Below, piece by piece: positions 24,743 through 33,877 of a stretch of 35,946 bases of DNA (position 1 is the first letter of the stretch; each line of letters begins with the position of its first letter). Position numbers and translations under genes: made by a program. The stretch comes from Pseudomonadota bacterium (GTDB taxonomy: Bacteria > Pseudomonadota > Gammaproteobacteria > Burkholderiales > Usitatibacteraceae): assembly GCA_029781595.1 (NCBI GenBank), contig JAKOWJ010000053.1:1-35946 (forward strand), given 5' to 3'. The notes below the pieces were generated by a model, which was not told the origin of the DNA, made no database searches, and worked only from the letters and a program-made list of their open reading frames with translations.

Positions 24743-25390
24743 ATGACGGCACCGCACCGCAGCGGCCAGCCAGACGTCCTGCAGGTCCGGGGCATCGCCT
24801 GCCGGCGCGGCGTGGCGCTGCTCTTCTCGGGCCTGGACTTCGAGGTCGCCGGCGGCGAGCTCCTGTGCGTGCGCGGTCCCAACGGCTGCGGCAAGACCAC
24901 GCTCCTGCGCTGCGTGACGGGCCTCACCCGGCCCGATGACGGCGCGGTGCTTTGGAAGGGCGTCTCCACGCGCACGGACGCGCTGGCGATGCACGCCGGC
25001 ATGGCCTTCTCCGGGCACCTGCCCGGCCTGAAGGACGACCTCTCCGCGGAGGAGAACCTCGAGTTCGCGCTGCGGCTGCGCGGCGCCACCGTCTCCGTCG
25101 AGCAGCGCCGCGAGGCACTCGCGGCCGTGGGGCTCGAGAAGCGCCGCCGCCTGCCGGCGCGGCGCCTGTCGGCCGGCCAGCGCCGCCGCATCGGCCTGGC
25201 GCGCCTGTCGCTGGACCCCGCCGAGCTCTGGGTGCTGGACGAGCCCCTCACCGCCCTGGACGACGCGGGCCAGGCGCTCTTCATCGAGTTCCTGGACCGG
25301 CACCTCGCCCGCGGCGGGCTGGCCCTGGCCGCGACCCACCACCGCCTCGCCCCGCCCTCCGGCGTCGTGCGCGAGCTGCGCCTGGGCTGA
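24743..25390 (+). CDS. ccmA: Heme exporter ATPase CcmA
   Basis: ABC-transporter ATPase of the CcmABCD complex, which releases holo-CcmE from CcmC using ATP. The 215-aa protein has Walker A (GPNGCGKTT, residues 45-53), the ABC signature LSAGQRRRI, Walker B LWVLDEPLTALD and a switch His in the ATHH segment. The length is normal for CcmA. It begins 31 bp after ccmI, and ccmB follows 7 bp after its stop. Confidence 0.95.
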   Translation: MTAPHRSGQPDVLQVRGIACRRGVALLFSGLDFEVAGGELLCVRGPNGCGKTTLLRCVTGLTRPDDGAVLWKGVSTRTDALAMHAGMAFSGHLPGLKDDLSAEENLEFALRLRGATVSVEQRREALAAVGLEKRRRLPARRLSAGQRRRIGLARLSLDPAELWVLDEPLTALDDAGQALFIEFLDRHLARGGLALAATHHRLAPPSGVVRELRLG

Positions 25391-25397
25391 AGCCGAC

Positions 25398-26108
25398 GTG
25401 AGCGCCGCTCCCGCCCGCCCCGCCCCCGCCCAGGGTTCCTTCTGGGGTGGCTTCTCCTGGGCCATGTCCCGGGACCTGCAACTCGCCTGGCGCCACCCGG
25501 ACGAGGCCGTGCTCACCGTGGCGTTCTTCGCCCTCGTGGCCTCCCTCTTCCCGCTGGGCATCGGCGCCGAGCCGCAGCTGCTGGCGCGCATCGGCCCGGG
25601 CGTGATCTGGGTGGGCGCGCTGCTGGCGGCCTTCCTCGCACTGCCGGGCCTGTTCGCGGCGGACTACGCGGACGGCTCGCTCGAGCAGATGACGCTCTCG
25701 CCCCACCCGGCCCTGGGCTGGGCCTCCGGCAAGATCGCCGCGCACTGGATCGTCTCGGGGCTGCCCCTCACCGTGCTCTCGCCCCTCATCGGGCTGCAGT
25801 ACGGCCTCACCCCCGACACGCTGGCCGTGGAGGCCGCCTCGCTCCTGGTCGGCACGCCCGTGCTCTCCCTCCTGGGGGGCGCCTGCGCCGCGCTGGCCCT
25901 GGGGGCCCGGGGCGGCGGGATGCTGCTCGCCCTCCTGGCGCTGCCCCTCTTCGTGCCCATCCTCATCTTCGGCGCCGGGGCCGCCGAGGCCCAGGCCACG
26001 GGGCTTTCGCCCGCGCCGCACCTGTCCCTGCTGGGGGCCGGGCTCATCGCCTCGGCGGTGGGGCTGCCCTGGGCGGTGGGGGCGGCCGTGCGCATCGCGG
26101 TGGACTGA
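25398..26108 (+). CDS. ccmB: Heme exporter membrane protein CcmB
   Basis: Membrane partner of CcmA. A GTG start at 25398 gives 236 aa, with an N-terminal extension of about 15 residues rich in Pro/Ala before the family start (FSWAMSRDLQLAWRHPDE). About six hydrophobic helices follow, with the conserved DYADGSLEQMTLSPHP segment (usually LF..D...G.LEQ) and the loop LFVPILIFGAGA. It lies 7 bp after ccmA and 88 bp before ccmC. Confidence 0.94.
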   Translation: MSAAPARPAPAQGSFWGGFSWAMSRDLQLAWRHPDEAVLTVAFFALVASLFPLGIGAEPQLLARIGPGVIWVGALLAAFLALPGLFAADYADGSLEQMTLSPHPALGWASGKIAAHWIVSGLPLTVLSPLIGLQYGLTPDTLAVEAASLLVGTPVLSLLGGACAALALGARGGGMLLALLALPLFVPILIFGAGAAEAQATGLSPAPHLSLLGAGLIASAVGLPWAVGAAVRIAVD

Positions 26109-26196
26109 TGCCGGCCGCCCGCCCCGTTTGCGATCCCGCAACCACCCGGACGCCGTCCGGGCGATACTTCCGCGTCGGGAAATCGACGCCAAGCCC

Positions 26197-26922
26197 ATGA
26201 ACTGGTTCTATTTCTCCTCGCCTTCCACCTTCTACGGCCTGGCCGGGCGCCTGGCGCCGCCGTCCTTCATCCTGGCCGCCGTCCTGGCCGCCGCGGGCCT
26301 GTACCTCGGCCTGGGCGTCGCGCCCACCGACGCCCAGCAGGGGGCGGTGTACCGGGTCATCTTCATCCACGTGCCCACGGCCTGGATGTCGATGTTCCTG
26401 TACTTCGTCATGGCCTGCTACTGCGCCCTCACGCTGGTGTTCAACACGCGCCTGTCGGCGATGATGGCCCGCGCCATCGCGCCCACCGGCGCCATGTTCA
26501 CCTTCGTGGCCCTTTGGACGGGCGCCTTCTGGGGCCGGCCCACCTGGGGCACCTACTGGGTGTGGGACGCGCGCCTCACCTCGGAGCTGGTGCTGCTCTT
26601 CCTGTACTTCGGGTACATGGCCCTGGCCAACGCCTTCGAGGATCCGCGCCGGGGCGACCGCGCCTCGGCGCTGCTCGCCATCATCGGGGTGGTGAACCTG
26701 CCCATCATCTACTTCTCGGTGCAGTGGTGGAACACGCTGCACCAGGGCTCCAGCGTGAGCTTCAAGGGCACCAGCATGCACGTGACCATGCTCGCCGGCA
26801 TGCTGGTGATGAGCTTCTCGGCGTGGATGTACGCCATCGGCGCCACCCTGGTGCGGGTGCGCGCGGTCATCCTGGAGCGCGAGCGGCGCGCCCAGTGGGT
26901 GCGGGACCTGGGGGCCGCATGA
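26197..26922 (+). CDS. ccmC: Heme exporter protein CcmC
   Basis: Heme-handling protein that loads heme onto CcmE through its tryptophan-rich WWD domain. I chose the ATG at 26197 (MNWFYFSSPSTFYGLAGR), which matches family N-termini, over an upstream ATG-less extension. The 241-aa product has six membrane helices, the WWD motif segment (FWGRPTWGTYWVWDARLTSELVL is split by the usual spacing), and the two flanking histidines (FIHVPTAWMS and TSMHVTMLAG) that ligate heme. Its stop overlaps the ccmD ATG (ATGA). Confidence 0.95.
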   Translation: MNWFYFSSPSTFYGLAGRLAPPSFILAAVLAAAGLYLGLGVAPTDAQQGAVYRVIFIHVPTAWMSMFLYFVMACYCALTLVFNTRLSAMMARAIAPTGAMFTFVALWTGAFWGRPTWGTYWVWDARLTSELVLLFLYFGYMALANAFEDPRRGDRASALLAIIGVVNLPIIYFSVQWWNTLHQGSSVSFKGTSMHVTMLAGMLVMSFSAWMYAIGATLVRVRAVILERERRAQWVRDLGAA

Positions 26923-27101
26923 CGATCTGGTGGAAGAGCTGGGCCGACTTCTGGGCGATGGGGGGCCACGCGTACTTCGTGTGGATGTCCTACGGGGCAC
27001 TTCTGGCCGCCATCGTGGTCGAAACGATTCTGCTGCGGGCCAGGCGCCGACGGGCGCTGGACGCCATCGAGGAGGAAAGAGATCTTGAAGCCGAGAACTA
27101 A
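26919..27101 (+). CDS. ccmD: Heme exporter accessory protein CcmD
   Basis: A small single-helix protein of 60 aa, needed for release of holo-CcmE from CcmABC. The N-terminal [16 protein letters not shown] motif followed by one transmembrane helix ([12 protein letters not shown]) and a charged cytoplasmic tail is diagnostic. The ATG overlaps the ccmC stop by 4 bp, and its 3' end overlaps the ccmE start by 17 bp; the ccmE ribosome-binding site lies inside it. Confidence 0.92.
   Translation: MTIWWKSWADFWAMGGHAYFVWMSYGALLAAIVVETILLRARRRRALDAIEEERDLEAEN
27070..27075 (+). promoter_or_regulatory. Shine-Dalgarno site of ccmE inside ccmD
   Basis: A perfect AGGAGG, 9 nt before the TTG at 27085. It supports a TTG start for ccmE and the overlap with ccmD. 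Confidence 0.75.
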
Positions 27102-27555
27102 ACGCGCCCTGGCGATCGTCGGGGGCCTGGCGGCCCTGGGCGTGGCCGCGGGCCTGGTGCTCAACGCCTTCCAGTCCAACCTGGTCTTCTTCTTCACGCC
27201 CACGCAGGTGGCCAAGAAGGAGGTGCCCCTGGACCGCAACTTCCGCATCGGCGGCCTGGTGGAGACCGGCACCGTCGTGCGCGAGAAGGACGCCCTCACC
27301 GTGAACTTCAAGGTCACGGACGGCGCCCAGTCCGTGCCGGTGGTCTACACCGGCATCCTTCCGGACCTCTTCAAGGAGGGCAAGGGCGTCGTCGCCGAGG
27401 GCCGCGTCGGCGCCAACGGCATCTTCACGGCGCGCCAGGTGCTCGCCAAGCACGACGAGAACTACATGCCGCCCGAGGCGGCCGAGGCGCTCAAGCAGGC
27501 CGGCCACCCGATGGCCAAGGAGCACTTCGCCGGCCAGGGAGGGCGCCCGCAATGA
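27085..27555 (+). CDS. ccmE: Heme chaperone CcmE
   Basis: Periplasmic heme chaperone anchored by one N-terminal helix (about 9-27). The 156-aa protein has the conserved FFFTPTQV and [12 protein letters not shown] segments of its beta-barrel, and the [12 protein letters not shown] motif, in which His123 would bind heme covalently and Tyr127 ligate the iron. This is the standard HxxxY type. It starts with TTG behind a perfect AGGAGG. Its stop overlaps the ccmF ATG (ATGA). Confidence 0.95.
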   Translation: MKPRTKRALAIVGGLAALGVAAGLVLNAFQSNLVFFFTPTQVAKKEVPLDRNFRIGGLVETGTVVREKDALTVNFKVTDGAQSVPVVYTGILPDLFKEGKGVVAEGRVGANGIFTARQVLAKHDENYMPPEAAEALKQAGHPMAKEHFAGQGGRPQ

Positions 27556-29534
27556 TCCCGGAGATCGGCCAGCTCGCCCTCGTCCTCGCGCTGCTGCTCG
27601 CCGTCGCGCAGGCCTTCCTGCCGCTGGCCGGCGCCGGGCTCGGCAAGCCCGCCTGGGTCGCCACGGCGCGGCCCATCGCGGTGGGCCAGTTCCTCTTCGT
27701 CCTGCTCGCCTTCTCCGCGCTCGCCACCTCGTTCCTCAACAACGACTTCTCGGTGGGCATCGTCGCGATGCACTCCAACTCGCGCCTGCCCGCGCACTAC
27801 CGCTTCGCCGCGACCTGGGGCTCCCACGAGGGCTCCATGCTGCTGTGGGCGTTCATGCTCGGGGCCTGGACGTGCGCGGTGGCGCTCTTCTCGCGCCACC
27901 TGCCCGAGCGCATCGCCGGCCGCGTGATCGGCATCATGGGGCTGGTGAGCGTGGGGTTCCTGCTCTTCATCCTCACCACCTCCAACCCCTTCGACCGCCT
28001 GCTGCCCCCGGCGGAGGACGGCCGCGACCTCAACCCCCTGCTGCAGGACCCGGGCATGGTGATGCACCCGCCGCTGCTCTACATGGGCTACGTGGGCTTC
28101 GCCGTCGCCTTCGCCTTCGCCATCGCCGCCCTCGTCGAGGGCCGCCTGGACAGCACCTGGGCGCGCTGGTCGCGCCCGTGGACCACGGCGGCGTGGTGCT
28201 TCCTCACGATCGGCATCGCGCTGGGCAGCGCCTGGGCCTACTACGAGCTGGGCTGGGGCGGCTGGTGGTTCTGGGACCCTGTCGAGAACGCCTCCTTCAT
28301 GCCCTGGCTGGTGGGCACCGCCCTCATCCACTCGCTGGCGGTCACCGAGAAGCGCGGGGCGTTCAAGAGCTGGACGGTGCTGCTCGCCATCCTCGCCTTC
28401 TCCCTGTCGCTGCTGGGCACCTTCCTCGTGCGAAGCGGCGTGCTCACCTCGGTGCACGCCTTCGCCACGGACCCGCGCCGAGGCATCTTCATCCTGGGCT
28501 TCCTCGCGGTGGTGGTGGGCGGCTCGCTCGCGCTCTTCGCCTGGCGCGCCCCGCGCGTGGGACTGGGCGGGCAGTTCGCGGCCGCCTCGCGCGAGTCGTT
28601 CCTGCTCGCCAACAACATCCTGCTCACCGCGGCCATGGCGGCGGTGCTGCTGGGCACGCTCTATCCCCTGGTGGTCGACACCCTCGGCATGGGCAAGATC
28701 TCCGTGGGCCCGCCCTACTTCGACACCGTGTTCTTCCCCGTCATGGCGCCGGCCGTGTTCCTCATGGCCATCGGGCCGATGGTGAGCTGGAAGAAGGCCG
28801 CGCTGCCCGACCTCGCCACCCGCCTGAAGTGGGCGCTGGGCGTGGCGCTCGTGTGCGCCGTGGTCGTGCCGCTCGCCAAAGGCCGCTGGTCGGCCATGGT
28901 GGCGCTGGGCCTGTTCCTGGCCTTCTGGGTGGTGGCGGCCACCGCGGTGCAGTTCCGCGCCCGCCTCGCCGCGGCGCCGCAGCCCGGCCTGCTCGGCAAG
29001 CTGCGCGCCAACTCCGCCTCGTGGTACGGGATGCAGCTCGCCCACGTGGGCGTGGCCGCGTTCATCATCGGCGTGACGATGGTCAAGGGCTTCGAGACCG
29101 AGCGCGACGTGCGCATGTCCCCCGGCGACACGGTGGCCATCGCCGGCTACCAGTTCACCTTCAAGGGCACGCGCGAGGTGCCCGGGCCCAACTACGCCGC
29201 CATGCAGGGCATCTTCGAGGTGCGCCGCGAGGGCGAGTCGGCCCTCTACCTCAGGATGCTGCCCGAGAAGCGCATCTACCACGCCTCGGGCCAGGCGATG
29301 ACGGAGGCCTTCATCGACACGGGCCTCACGGGCGACCTCTACGCCTCCATGGGCGAGCAGGTCGAGGGCAACACCTGGGGCGTGCGCATCTACCACAAGC
29401 CCTTCGTGGACTGGATCTGGGGCGGGTGCCTGCTGATGGCCATCGGCGGGTTCCTGGCCATCGCCGACCGCCGCTACCGCCTGTCGCACCGCACGCAGAC
29501 CGCTCCCGCGGGCGTGCTCGCCACGGGAGACTAG
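27552..29534 (+). CDS. ccmF: Cytochrome c heme lyase subunit CcmF
   Basis: Large membrane subunit of the CcmFGHI heme ligation complex. The 660-aa product is of usual length, with many membrane helices and the WWD domain [16 protein letters not shown] starting at residue 238. Other conserved blocks include [29 protein letters not shown] and the [15 protein letters not shown] loop, with the expected histidines. The start overlaps the ccmE stop, and ccmG begins 1 bp after its stop. Confidence 0.96.
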   Translation: MIPEIGQLALVLALLLAVAQAFLPLAGAGLGKPAWVATARPIAVGQFLFVLLAFSALATSFLNNDFSVGIVAMHSNSRLPAHYRFAATWGSHEGSMLLWAFMLGAWTCAVALFSRHLPERIAGRVIGIMGLVSVGFLLFILTTSNPFDRLLPPAEDGRDLNPLLQDPGMVMHPPLLYMGYVGFAVAFAFAIAALVEGRLDSTWARWSRPWTTAAWCFLTIGIALGSAWAYYELGWGGWWFWDPVENASFMPWLVGTALIHSLAVTEKRGAFKSWTVLLAILAFSLSLLGTFLVRSGVLTSVHAFATDPRRGIFILGFLAVVVGGSLALFAWRAPRVGLGGQFAAASRESFLLANNILLTAAMAAVLLGTLYPLVVDTLGMGKISVGPPYFDTVFFPVMAPAVFLMAIGPMVSWKKAALPDLATRLKWALGVALVCAVVVPLAKGRWSAMVALGLFLAFWVVAATAVQFRARLAAAPQPGLLGKLRANSASWYGMQLAHVGVAAFIIGVTMVKGFETERDVRMSPGDTVAIAGYQFTFKGTREVPGPNYAAMQGIFEVRREGESALYLRMLPEKRIYHASGQAMTEAFIDTGLTGDLYASMGEQVEGNTWGVRIYHKPFVDWIWGGCLLMAIGGFLAIADRRYRLSHRTQTAPAGVLATGD

Positions 29535-29535
29535 C

Positions 29536-30093
29536 GTGGCCGCGCAGCCCGCCGCCGGCGCCGGCAAGACGCTCAAGTTCGCCATCCCGCTCGCGATCTT
29601 CGTCGGGCTGTGCGTGTTCCTGGCCATCGGCCTCACGCGCGACCCGCGCGAGATCCCCTCGCCCTTCATCGGCAAGGCGGCGCCGGACTTCACCCTCACG
29701 CGCCTGCACCAGCCGGAAGCGAAGTTCACGCCCGCGGAGATGAAGGGCAAGGTGTGGCTGCTCAACGTGTGGGCCTCGTGGTGCGTCTCCTGCCGCGTCG
29801 AGCACCCGGTGCTCAACGAGATGAGCCGGCGCGGGATCGTGCCCATCGTCGGGCTCAACTACAAGGACGCGCGCGCCGACGCCACGCGCTGGCTCGACCA
29901 GCACGGCAACCCCTATTCCCTCTCGGTGTGGGACGGCGACGGCAAGGTCGGCATCGACTACGGCGTCTACGGCGCGCCCGAGACCTTCGTGATCGACAAG
30001 CAGGGCGTCATCCGCTACAAGCAGATCGGGCCCATCACGCCCGAGGTGCTCGAGAAGAAGCTCCTGCCCCTCCTCGCCCAGCTCAATTCATGA
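29536..30093 (+). CDS. ccmG: Thiol:disulfide interchange protein CcmG (DsbE)
   Basis: Membrane-anchored thioredoxin that reduces the cysteines of apocytochrome c CXXCH sites. The GTG start gives 185 aa: one anchor helix (about 14-34), then a TlpA/DsbE-type thioredoxin fold with the active site WCVSC (Cys83, Cys86) in VWLLNVWASWC, the GLNYKD loop, the cis-Pro region YGAPETFVID and the C-terminal IGPIT segment. It is 1 bp after ccmF and overlaps ccmH (ATGA). Confidence 0.95.
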   Translation: MAAQPAAGAGKTLKFAIPLAIFVGLCVFLAIGLTRDPREIPSPFIGKAAPDFTLTRLHQPEAKFTPAEMKGKVWLLNVWASWCVSCRVEHPVLNEMSRRGIVPIVGLNYKDARADATRWLDQHGNPYSLSVWDGDGKVGIDYGVYGAPETFVIDKQGVIRYKQIGPITPEVLEKKLLPLLAQLNS

Positions 30094-30566
30094 AGCGCTT
30101 CCTGCTCGCCCTCCTGCTCGCCTTCGCGGGCTTCGCGGCCTGGGGCCAGGCCACCGAGGTGGCCCACCCCGACATCGCGGTCGAGAACCGCCTGAAGGCC
30201 ATCGCGCACGAGCTGCGCTGCCTGGTCTGCCAGAACCAGACGATCGCCGACTCCAACGCGCCGCTCGCCGTCGACCTGCGAAACCAGGTGCGCGGCATGA
30301 TCGCCTCCGGCAAGAGCGACGACGAGATCCGCGCCTACATGGTGCAGCGCTACGGCGACTTCGTGCTCTACAAGCCGCCGTTCAACGCCGTCACGGCCTT
30401 CCTGTGGGTGGGGCCGGCGCTGCTCATCGCGCTGGGCTTCGCCGTGATGTTCGCGATGTTCCGCCGCCGCAAGGCGCTGGCCGAGGCCGCGCCCGCCCCG
30501 GACGAGTCGCGCCGGCGCGAGATCGAGTCGCTGCTCGCGGGCGACGAGCCGAAGGCCGGCCGCTAG
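30090..30566 (+). CDS. ccmH: Cytochrome c maturation oxidoreductase CcmH (CcmL type)
   Basis: Thiol-disulfide partner of CcmG in the heme ligation complex. The 158-aa protein has a signal peptide, the strictly conserved LRCLVCQNQ motif (Cys44 and Cys47), the three-helix domain with MVQRYGDFVLYKPP, one C-terminal transmembrane helix (about 101-123) and a charged tail. CcmI is a separate protein at the front of the operon, so this is the short CcmH form. Its TAG overlaps the TAG of the convergent downstream gene within one CTAG. Confidence 0.95.
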   Translation: MKRFLLALLLAFAGFAAWGQATEVAHPDIAVENRLKAIAHELRCLVCQNQTIADSNAPLAVDLRNQVRGMIASGKSDDEIRAYMVQRYGDFVLYKPPFNAVTAFLWVGPALLIALGFAVMFAMFRRRKALAEAAPAPDESRRREIESLLAGDEPKAGR

Positions 30567-31063
30567 AGCATCGCCGGCTCGTCCGGCAACTCGTCGGGAT
30601 TGTCGCCCTCGCGGGCCGGGAAGTGCCGGGCCAGCAGGGCGGCGATCGCCTCGACGCCCGCCACCGACCCCGCCTCGAAGCGCCCTTTTCCGAACGCCTC
30701 GCGCATGCCCTCGGCGATGCGCCGCCACTCGCCCTCCGCCACCTTCGCGGCGATGCCGCGGTCGGCGAGGATCTCCACCGCGCGGTCGGCCAGCAGCACG
30801 TACACGAGCACCCCGGTGGACTCGCGGGTGCGGCCGACGCCCAGCTTCGAGAAAACCTGCGCCGCACGGGCGCGGGGCGACAGCCCCTTGAGAAGCTGCC
30901 AGGTCGAGAGCTCCGCCTCGACGGCGAAGCGGACCTCGCCGCGGTGCCGCCGCTCGCCGGCGGACACGGCCTCGCCGATGGCCTTGCGCGTGGCCGGCGG
31001 GAACATCCGCCGCGCCTGGCCCGGCGTCATCGCCACGTGACGGAAGAAGCGTGACATCGCCAT
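30563..31063 (-). CDS. TPM-domain protein, small (second TPM gene)
   Basis: A 166-aa protein with no clear signal peptide or helix. Residues about 30-150 match the TPM fold (IGEAVSAGERRHRGEVRFAVEA, and GVLVYVLLADRAVEILADRGI). Function is not established. Three genes, lemA, a YgcG-like TPM gene and a short TPM gene, form a recurring set in betaproteobacteria. Start is the ATG at 31063; a second ATG at 31057 is equally possible. It follows the longer TPM gene by 2 bp. Confidence 0.8.
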   Translation of the reverse strand: MAMSRFFRHVAMTPGQARRMFPPATRKAIGEAVSAGERRHRGEVRFAVEAELSTWQLLKGLSPRARAAQVFSKLGVGRTRESTGVLVYVLLADRAVEILADRGIAAKVAEGEWRRIAEGMREAFGKGRFEAGSVAGVEAIAALLARHFPAREGDNPDELPDEPAML

Positions 31064-31065
31064 CG

Positions 31066-31944
31066 TCACCACCTCGAGGAGGCGCCGCCGCCGTCGAAGC
31101 CGCCGCCGCCCCCGCTGTACCCGCCACCCCCGCCGCCGCCGCCCGTGGAGAATCCGCCCCCGCGCCCACCGCCGATGCCGATCCCGCCCAGGGACAGGAC
31201 GAAGGCGACGGCCGCCACGACGAGCGCGAGCAGGAACGACCCGAGGAAGAACCACGCCACCGCGCCGGCGATGGCGCCGCTCGCGACCGACCCCAGCAGG
31301 CGGCCGAGGAGCGCGCGCAGCAGGGCGCTGCCGACGACCAGGCCGGCGAGGCCGCCGAAGAGGAGGTTCGTCCGCGAGTCCTCGTCCAGCTTGTCGAGGG
31401 GCGCCCCGCCGGCCGCCGTCTCCGGCGGCTTGAGCGTGTCGTCGCGCTCGATGGCCATCAGGATCGCGTCGACCCCGGCATTGATGCCGCCGGCCACGTC
31501 CCCGCGCCTCATGAACGGCACCACCTGGTCCGCCCCGATGCGCTTGGAGAGCGCGTCCGTGAGCACGCCCTGCACGCCGCGCCCCGTGTGGATGCGCAGC
31601 ACCCGCTCCTTCATCGCGAGCACGAAGAGCACGCCGTCGTCCACGCCCTTGCGACCGAGCTTCCACTCGTCCGTCACGCGCGTGGAGAAGTCCTCGATCG
31701 TCTCGCCGCCCAGCGTGGGGACGGTGAGCACGACCACCTGGGCGCCCTTGCGCTTCTCGTAGAAGGCGAGTTTCTCCTCGATCGCCGCGCGCTGCTTCGC
31801 GTCCAGCGTGCCCGCGAGGTCGACGACGTGCCCCGTGAGCTTCGGGACGGGGATGGGCCCGTCGGCGTCGGCCGCGAGCGCGACGCCGGCGGCGAGGAGG
31901 AGTGCGGCCGCGCCCGCGAGGAGCCGGCCCGCCAGGCGCCTCAC
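31066..31944 (-). CDS. YgcG-family TPM-domain membrane protein
   Basis: A 292-aa protein with a signal peptide (about 1-24, AAGVALAADA), a TPM domain (about 35-160: GHVVDLAGTLDAKQRAAIEEKL, and DDGVLFVLAMKERVLRIHTGRG), a hydrophobic pair of helices (about 195-250) and a Gly/Ser-rich C-terminal tail ending GGGASSRW, as in the YgcG family. Function is unknown; proposals include membrane-protein repair or stress roles. The GTG start overlaps the lemA stop (GTGA). Confidence 0.85.
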   Translation of the reverse strand: MRRLAGRLLAGAAALLLAAGVALAADADGPIPVPKLTGHVVDLAGTLDAKQRAAIEEKLAFYEKRKGAQVVVLTVPTLGGETIEDFSTRVTDEWKLGRKGVDDGVLFVLAMKERVLRIHTGRGVQGVLTDALSKRIGADQVVPFMRRGDVAGGINAGVDAILMAIERDDTLKPPETAAGGAPLDKLDEDSRTNLLFGGLAGLVVGSALLRALLGRLLGSVASGAIAGAVAWFFLGSFLLALVVAAVAFVLSLGGIGIGGGRGGGFSTGGGGGGGGYSGGGGGFDGGGASSRW

Positions 31945-32546
31945 TTCGCCGGCGCGGGCTTGGAGAAGTCGACCTTGGGCGGCTCGGCGATCGTCTTCTC
32001 GTCCTCGACCGTGAAGTTGGCCTTCTCCTTGTACCCGAACATCATCGCGGTGAGGTTCGACGGGAACTGCCGGGCGAGCACGTTGTAGTCGCGCACCGTC
32101 TTGATGTAGCGGTTGCGCGCCGTCGTGATGCGGTTCTCCGTGCCCTCGAGCTGCGCCTGCAGGTCGCGGAAGTTGGCGTCGCTCTTGAGCTGCGGGTAGT
32201 TCTCCGCCACCACCAGCAGGCGCGAGAGCGCGCTGGTGAGCTGGCCCTGCGCGGCCTGGAAGTTCTTCATCGCGGCCGGATCGTTGAGCGCCTCGGGCGT
32301 CATCTGCATGGAGCCGACGCGCGCGCGCGCCTCGGTGACGCCGAGCAGAACGTCCTTCTCCTGCGCGGCGAAGCCCTGCACCACGCGCACCAGGTTCGGG
32401 ATGAGGTCGGCGCGGCGCTTGTACTGGTTGAGCACCTCGGACCAGGCCGCCTTCACCTCCTCGTCCTTCGTCTGGAAGTCGTTGTAGCCGCAGCCGGAGG
32501 CGAGCAGCGCGCCGGCGAGGGCGAACGCGGTCAGGAGCTTGCGCAT
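31941..32546 (-). CDS. lemA: LemA family lipoprotein
   Basis: A 201-aa LemA protein with a lipoprotein-type N-terminus (LLASGCGYN, lipobox Cys about residue 20) and a coiled, helical core (NQYKRRADLIPNLVRVVQGFA, and RLLVVAENYPQLKSDANF) ending in ARQFPSNLTAMMFGYKEKANF, all LemA signatures. Starts at the ATG at 32546; an in-frame ATG 12 codons upstream would place extra residues before the lipobox. It leads the lemA-TPM-TPM set. The 65-bp gap to udg has no evident terminator. Confidence 0.92.
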   Translation of the reverse strand: MRKLLTAFALAGALLASGCGYNDFQTKDEEVKAAWSEVLNQYKRRADLIPNLVRVVQGFAAQEKDVLLGVTEARARVGSMQMTPEALNDPAAMKNFQAAQGQLTSALSRLLVVAENYPQLKSDANFRDLQAQLEGTENRITTARNRYIKTVRDYNVLARQFPSNLTAMMFGYKEKANFTVEDEKTIAEPPKVDFSKPAPAK

Positions 32547-32611
32547 GGGACGGGGTCCTCGGGAGGTGGAGTGGAAGGGCATGCGGATGATGGGGACGGC
32601 CGCGACGCGAA

Positions 32612-33412
32612 TCAAGGGCTGGCGGCGGCGTCCGCGAAGGCGCGCCTGGCGAAGAGCAGGTCCTCCCAGGCGCGCGCCTTGTCCGGGAGGTTTCGCAGCA
32701 GATAGGCCGGGTGGTAGGTGACCACCACGGGCGTGCCGCGGTAGGCGTGCAGCCGCCCGCGCAGGCTCGCGAGGCTGGCTTCGCTGCCCGTCAGGCGCTG
32801 CGCCGCGGTCTTGCCGAGCGCCACGATGAGGCGCGGGGCGACGAGTTCGATCTGGCGATCCAGCCACGGCGCGCAGGCCGCGGCCTCCTCCGGCAGCGGC
32901 ACGCGGTTGCCGGGCGGGCGGCACTTCACCACGTTGGCGATGTACGCGTCCCGCCCGCGCGCCAGTCCCGCCGCCGCGAGCATGCTGTCCAGGAGCTTGC
33001 CGGCCTGCCCCACGAAGGGCTCGCCCTTCTCGTCCTCGTCTGCGCCGGGGCCCTCGCCCACGAAGAGCCACGGCCCGGCCGGGTGCCCCACGCCGAAGAC
33101 GGCCTGCTTGCGCTTCTCGCACAGGCCGCAGCGCCGGCAGTCGCGCACGGCGGCGCGAAGCGCCTCCCAGTCCATCGACTCGACGCCCTCGACCGGCGCG
33201 CCTTCCGCGGCCACGGGGGCCTCGCGGGGCGAACGAGCGAACCGGACGGGTGCCGCCGGGGCGGCAGGGGGCGCGGGCCGCGAGGGTGCTTCCGGCGCGG
33301 GCGCCGCGATCGCGGGCTCGGCGGGCTCGGCCGGCGGCGCGGGCGGGCCCGCCAGGCCATAGAGCTTCGCCACCGCGAGCAGCTCGAGCTCCCTGAGCGT
33401 GCGCTCGTCCAT
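32612..33412 (-). CDS. Type-4 (Fe-S) uracil-DNA glycosylase
   Basis: Removes uracil from DNA. The 266-aa protein has a helical N-terminus, a Pro/Ala-rich linker (about 24-75), then a family-4 UDG core with the GEGPGADEDEKGEPFVGQAG motif, ANVVKCRPPGNRVP, and HPAYLLR. Cysteines of CRRC, KCRPP and AACAPW are the expected ligands of a [4Fe-4S] cluster. The ATG is 3 bp after the rimI stop, so translation is probably coupled. Genome annotation pipelines sometimes call this family a DNA polymerase bacteriophage-type protein. Confidence 0.92.
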   Translation of the reverse strand: MDERTLRELELLAVAKLYGLAGPPAPPAEPAEPAIAAPAPEAPSRPAPPAAPAAPVRFARSPREAPVAAEGAPVEGVESMDWEALRAAVRDCRRCGLCEKRKQAVFGVGHPAGPWLFVGEGPGADEDEKGEPFVGQAGKLLDSMLAAAGLARGRDAYIANVVKCRPPGNRVPLPEEAAACAPWLDRQIELVAPRLIVALGKTAAQRLTGSEASLASLRGRLHAYRGTPVVVTYHPAYLLRNLPDKARAWEDLLFARRAFADAAASP

Positions 33413-33415
33413 GGC

Positions 33416-33877
33416 CTAGAGGGTCAGCCCCAGGAACAGCGCGTCCTCGCGCCCCCCGCGGGCCGGGTAGTAGCCGGGGCGGATCGCGATCTGCTGGAAC
33501 CCGGCCTTGCGGTAGAGGTGGCGCGCGGCCTGGTTCGAGGGGCGCACCTCCAGGTAGACGATCTGGCAGCCGGCCTCGCGGGCCACGCGCAGCATGTGGT
33601 CGAGGAAGGACCCGCCCAGGCCGCGGTTGTGCCACGCCGAGGCGATGGCGATGTTGAGCAGGTGCCCCTCGTCGACGGCGACCATGAGGATGGCGTAGCC
33701 CACGACCTGGTCGCCGTGGCAGGCCACCCAGCAGTCGTAGCCCGCGTGCAGCGAGTCGCGGAAGTTGCCCAGGCTCCAGGGGAACTCGTACAGCGAGCGC
33801 TCGAGATCGGCGACCGGCGGGACGTCCGGCGCCCGCATCCGCCGGAAGCTCACCTGCGGCCGGGGCAGCGCGCTCAC
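33416..33877 (-). CDS. rimI: Ribosomal protein S18 alanine N-acetyltransferase RimI
   Basis: GNAT acetyltransferase that modifies the N-terminus of ribosomal protein S18. I start it at the GTG at 33877, which overlaps the tsaB stop (GTGA), giving 153 aa, the usual length. The acetyl-CoA site appears as NIAIASAWHNRGLGGSFLDHM, with LEVRPSNQAARHLYRKAGF and GYYPARGGREDALFLGL near the end, all typical of RimI. The tsaB-rimI pair is common in proteobacteria. Confidence 0.93.
   Translation of the reverse strand: MSALPRPQVSFRRMRAPDVPPVADLERSLYEFPWSLGNFRDSLHAGYDCWVACHGDQVVGYAILMVAVDEGHLLNIAIASAWHNRGLGGSFLDHMLRVAREAGCQIVYLEVRPSNQAARHLYRKAGFQQIAIRPGYYPARGGREDALFLGLTL

Noticed and set aside
31069-31160. 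Repetitive GGC/GCC-rich stretch as a DNA repeat element
   Set aside because: It encodes the Gly-rich tail common in YgcG-family proteins.
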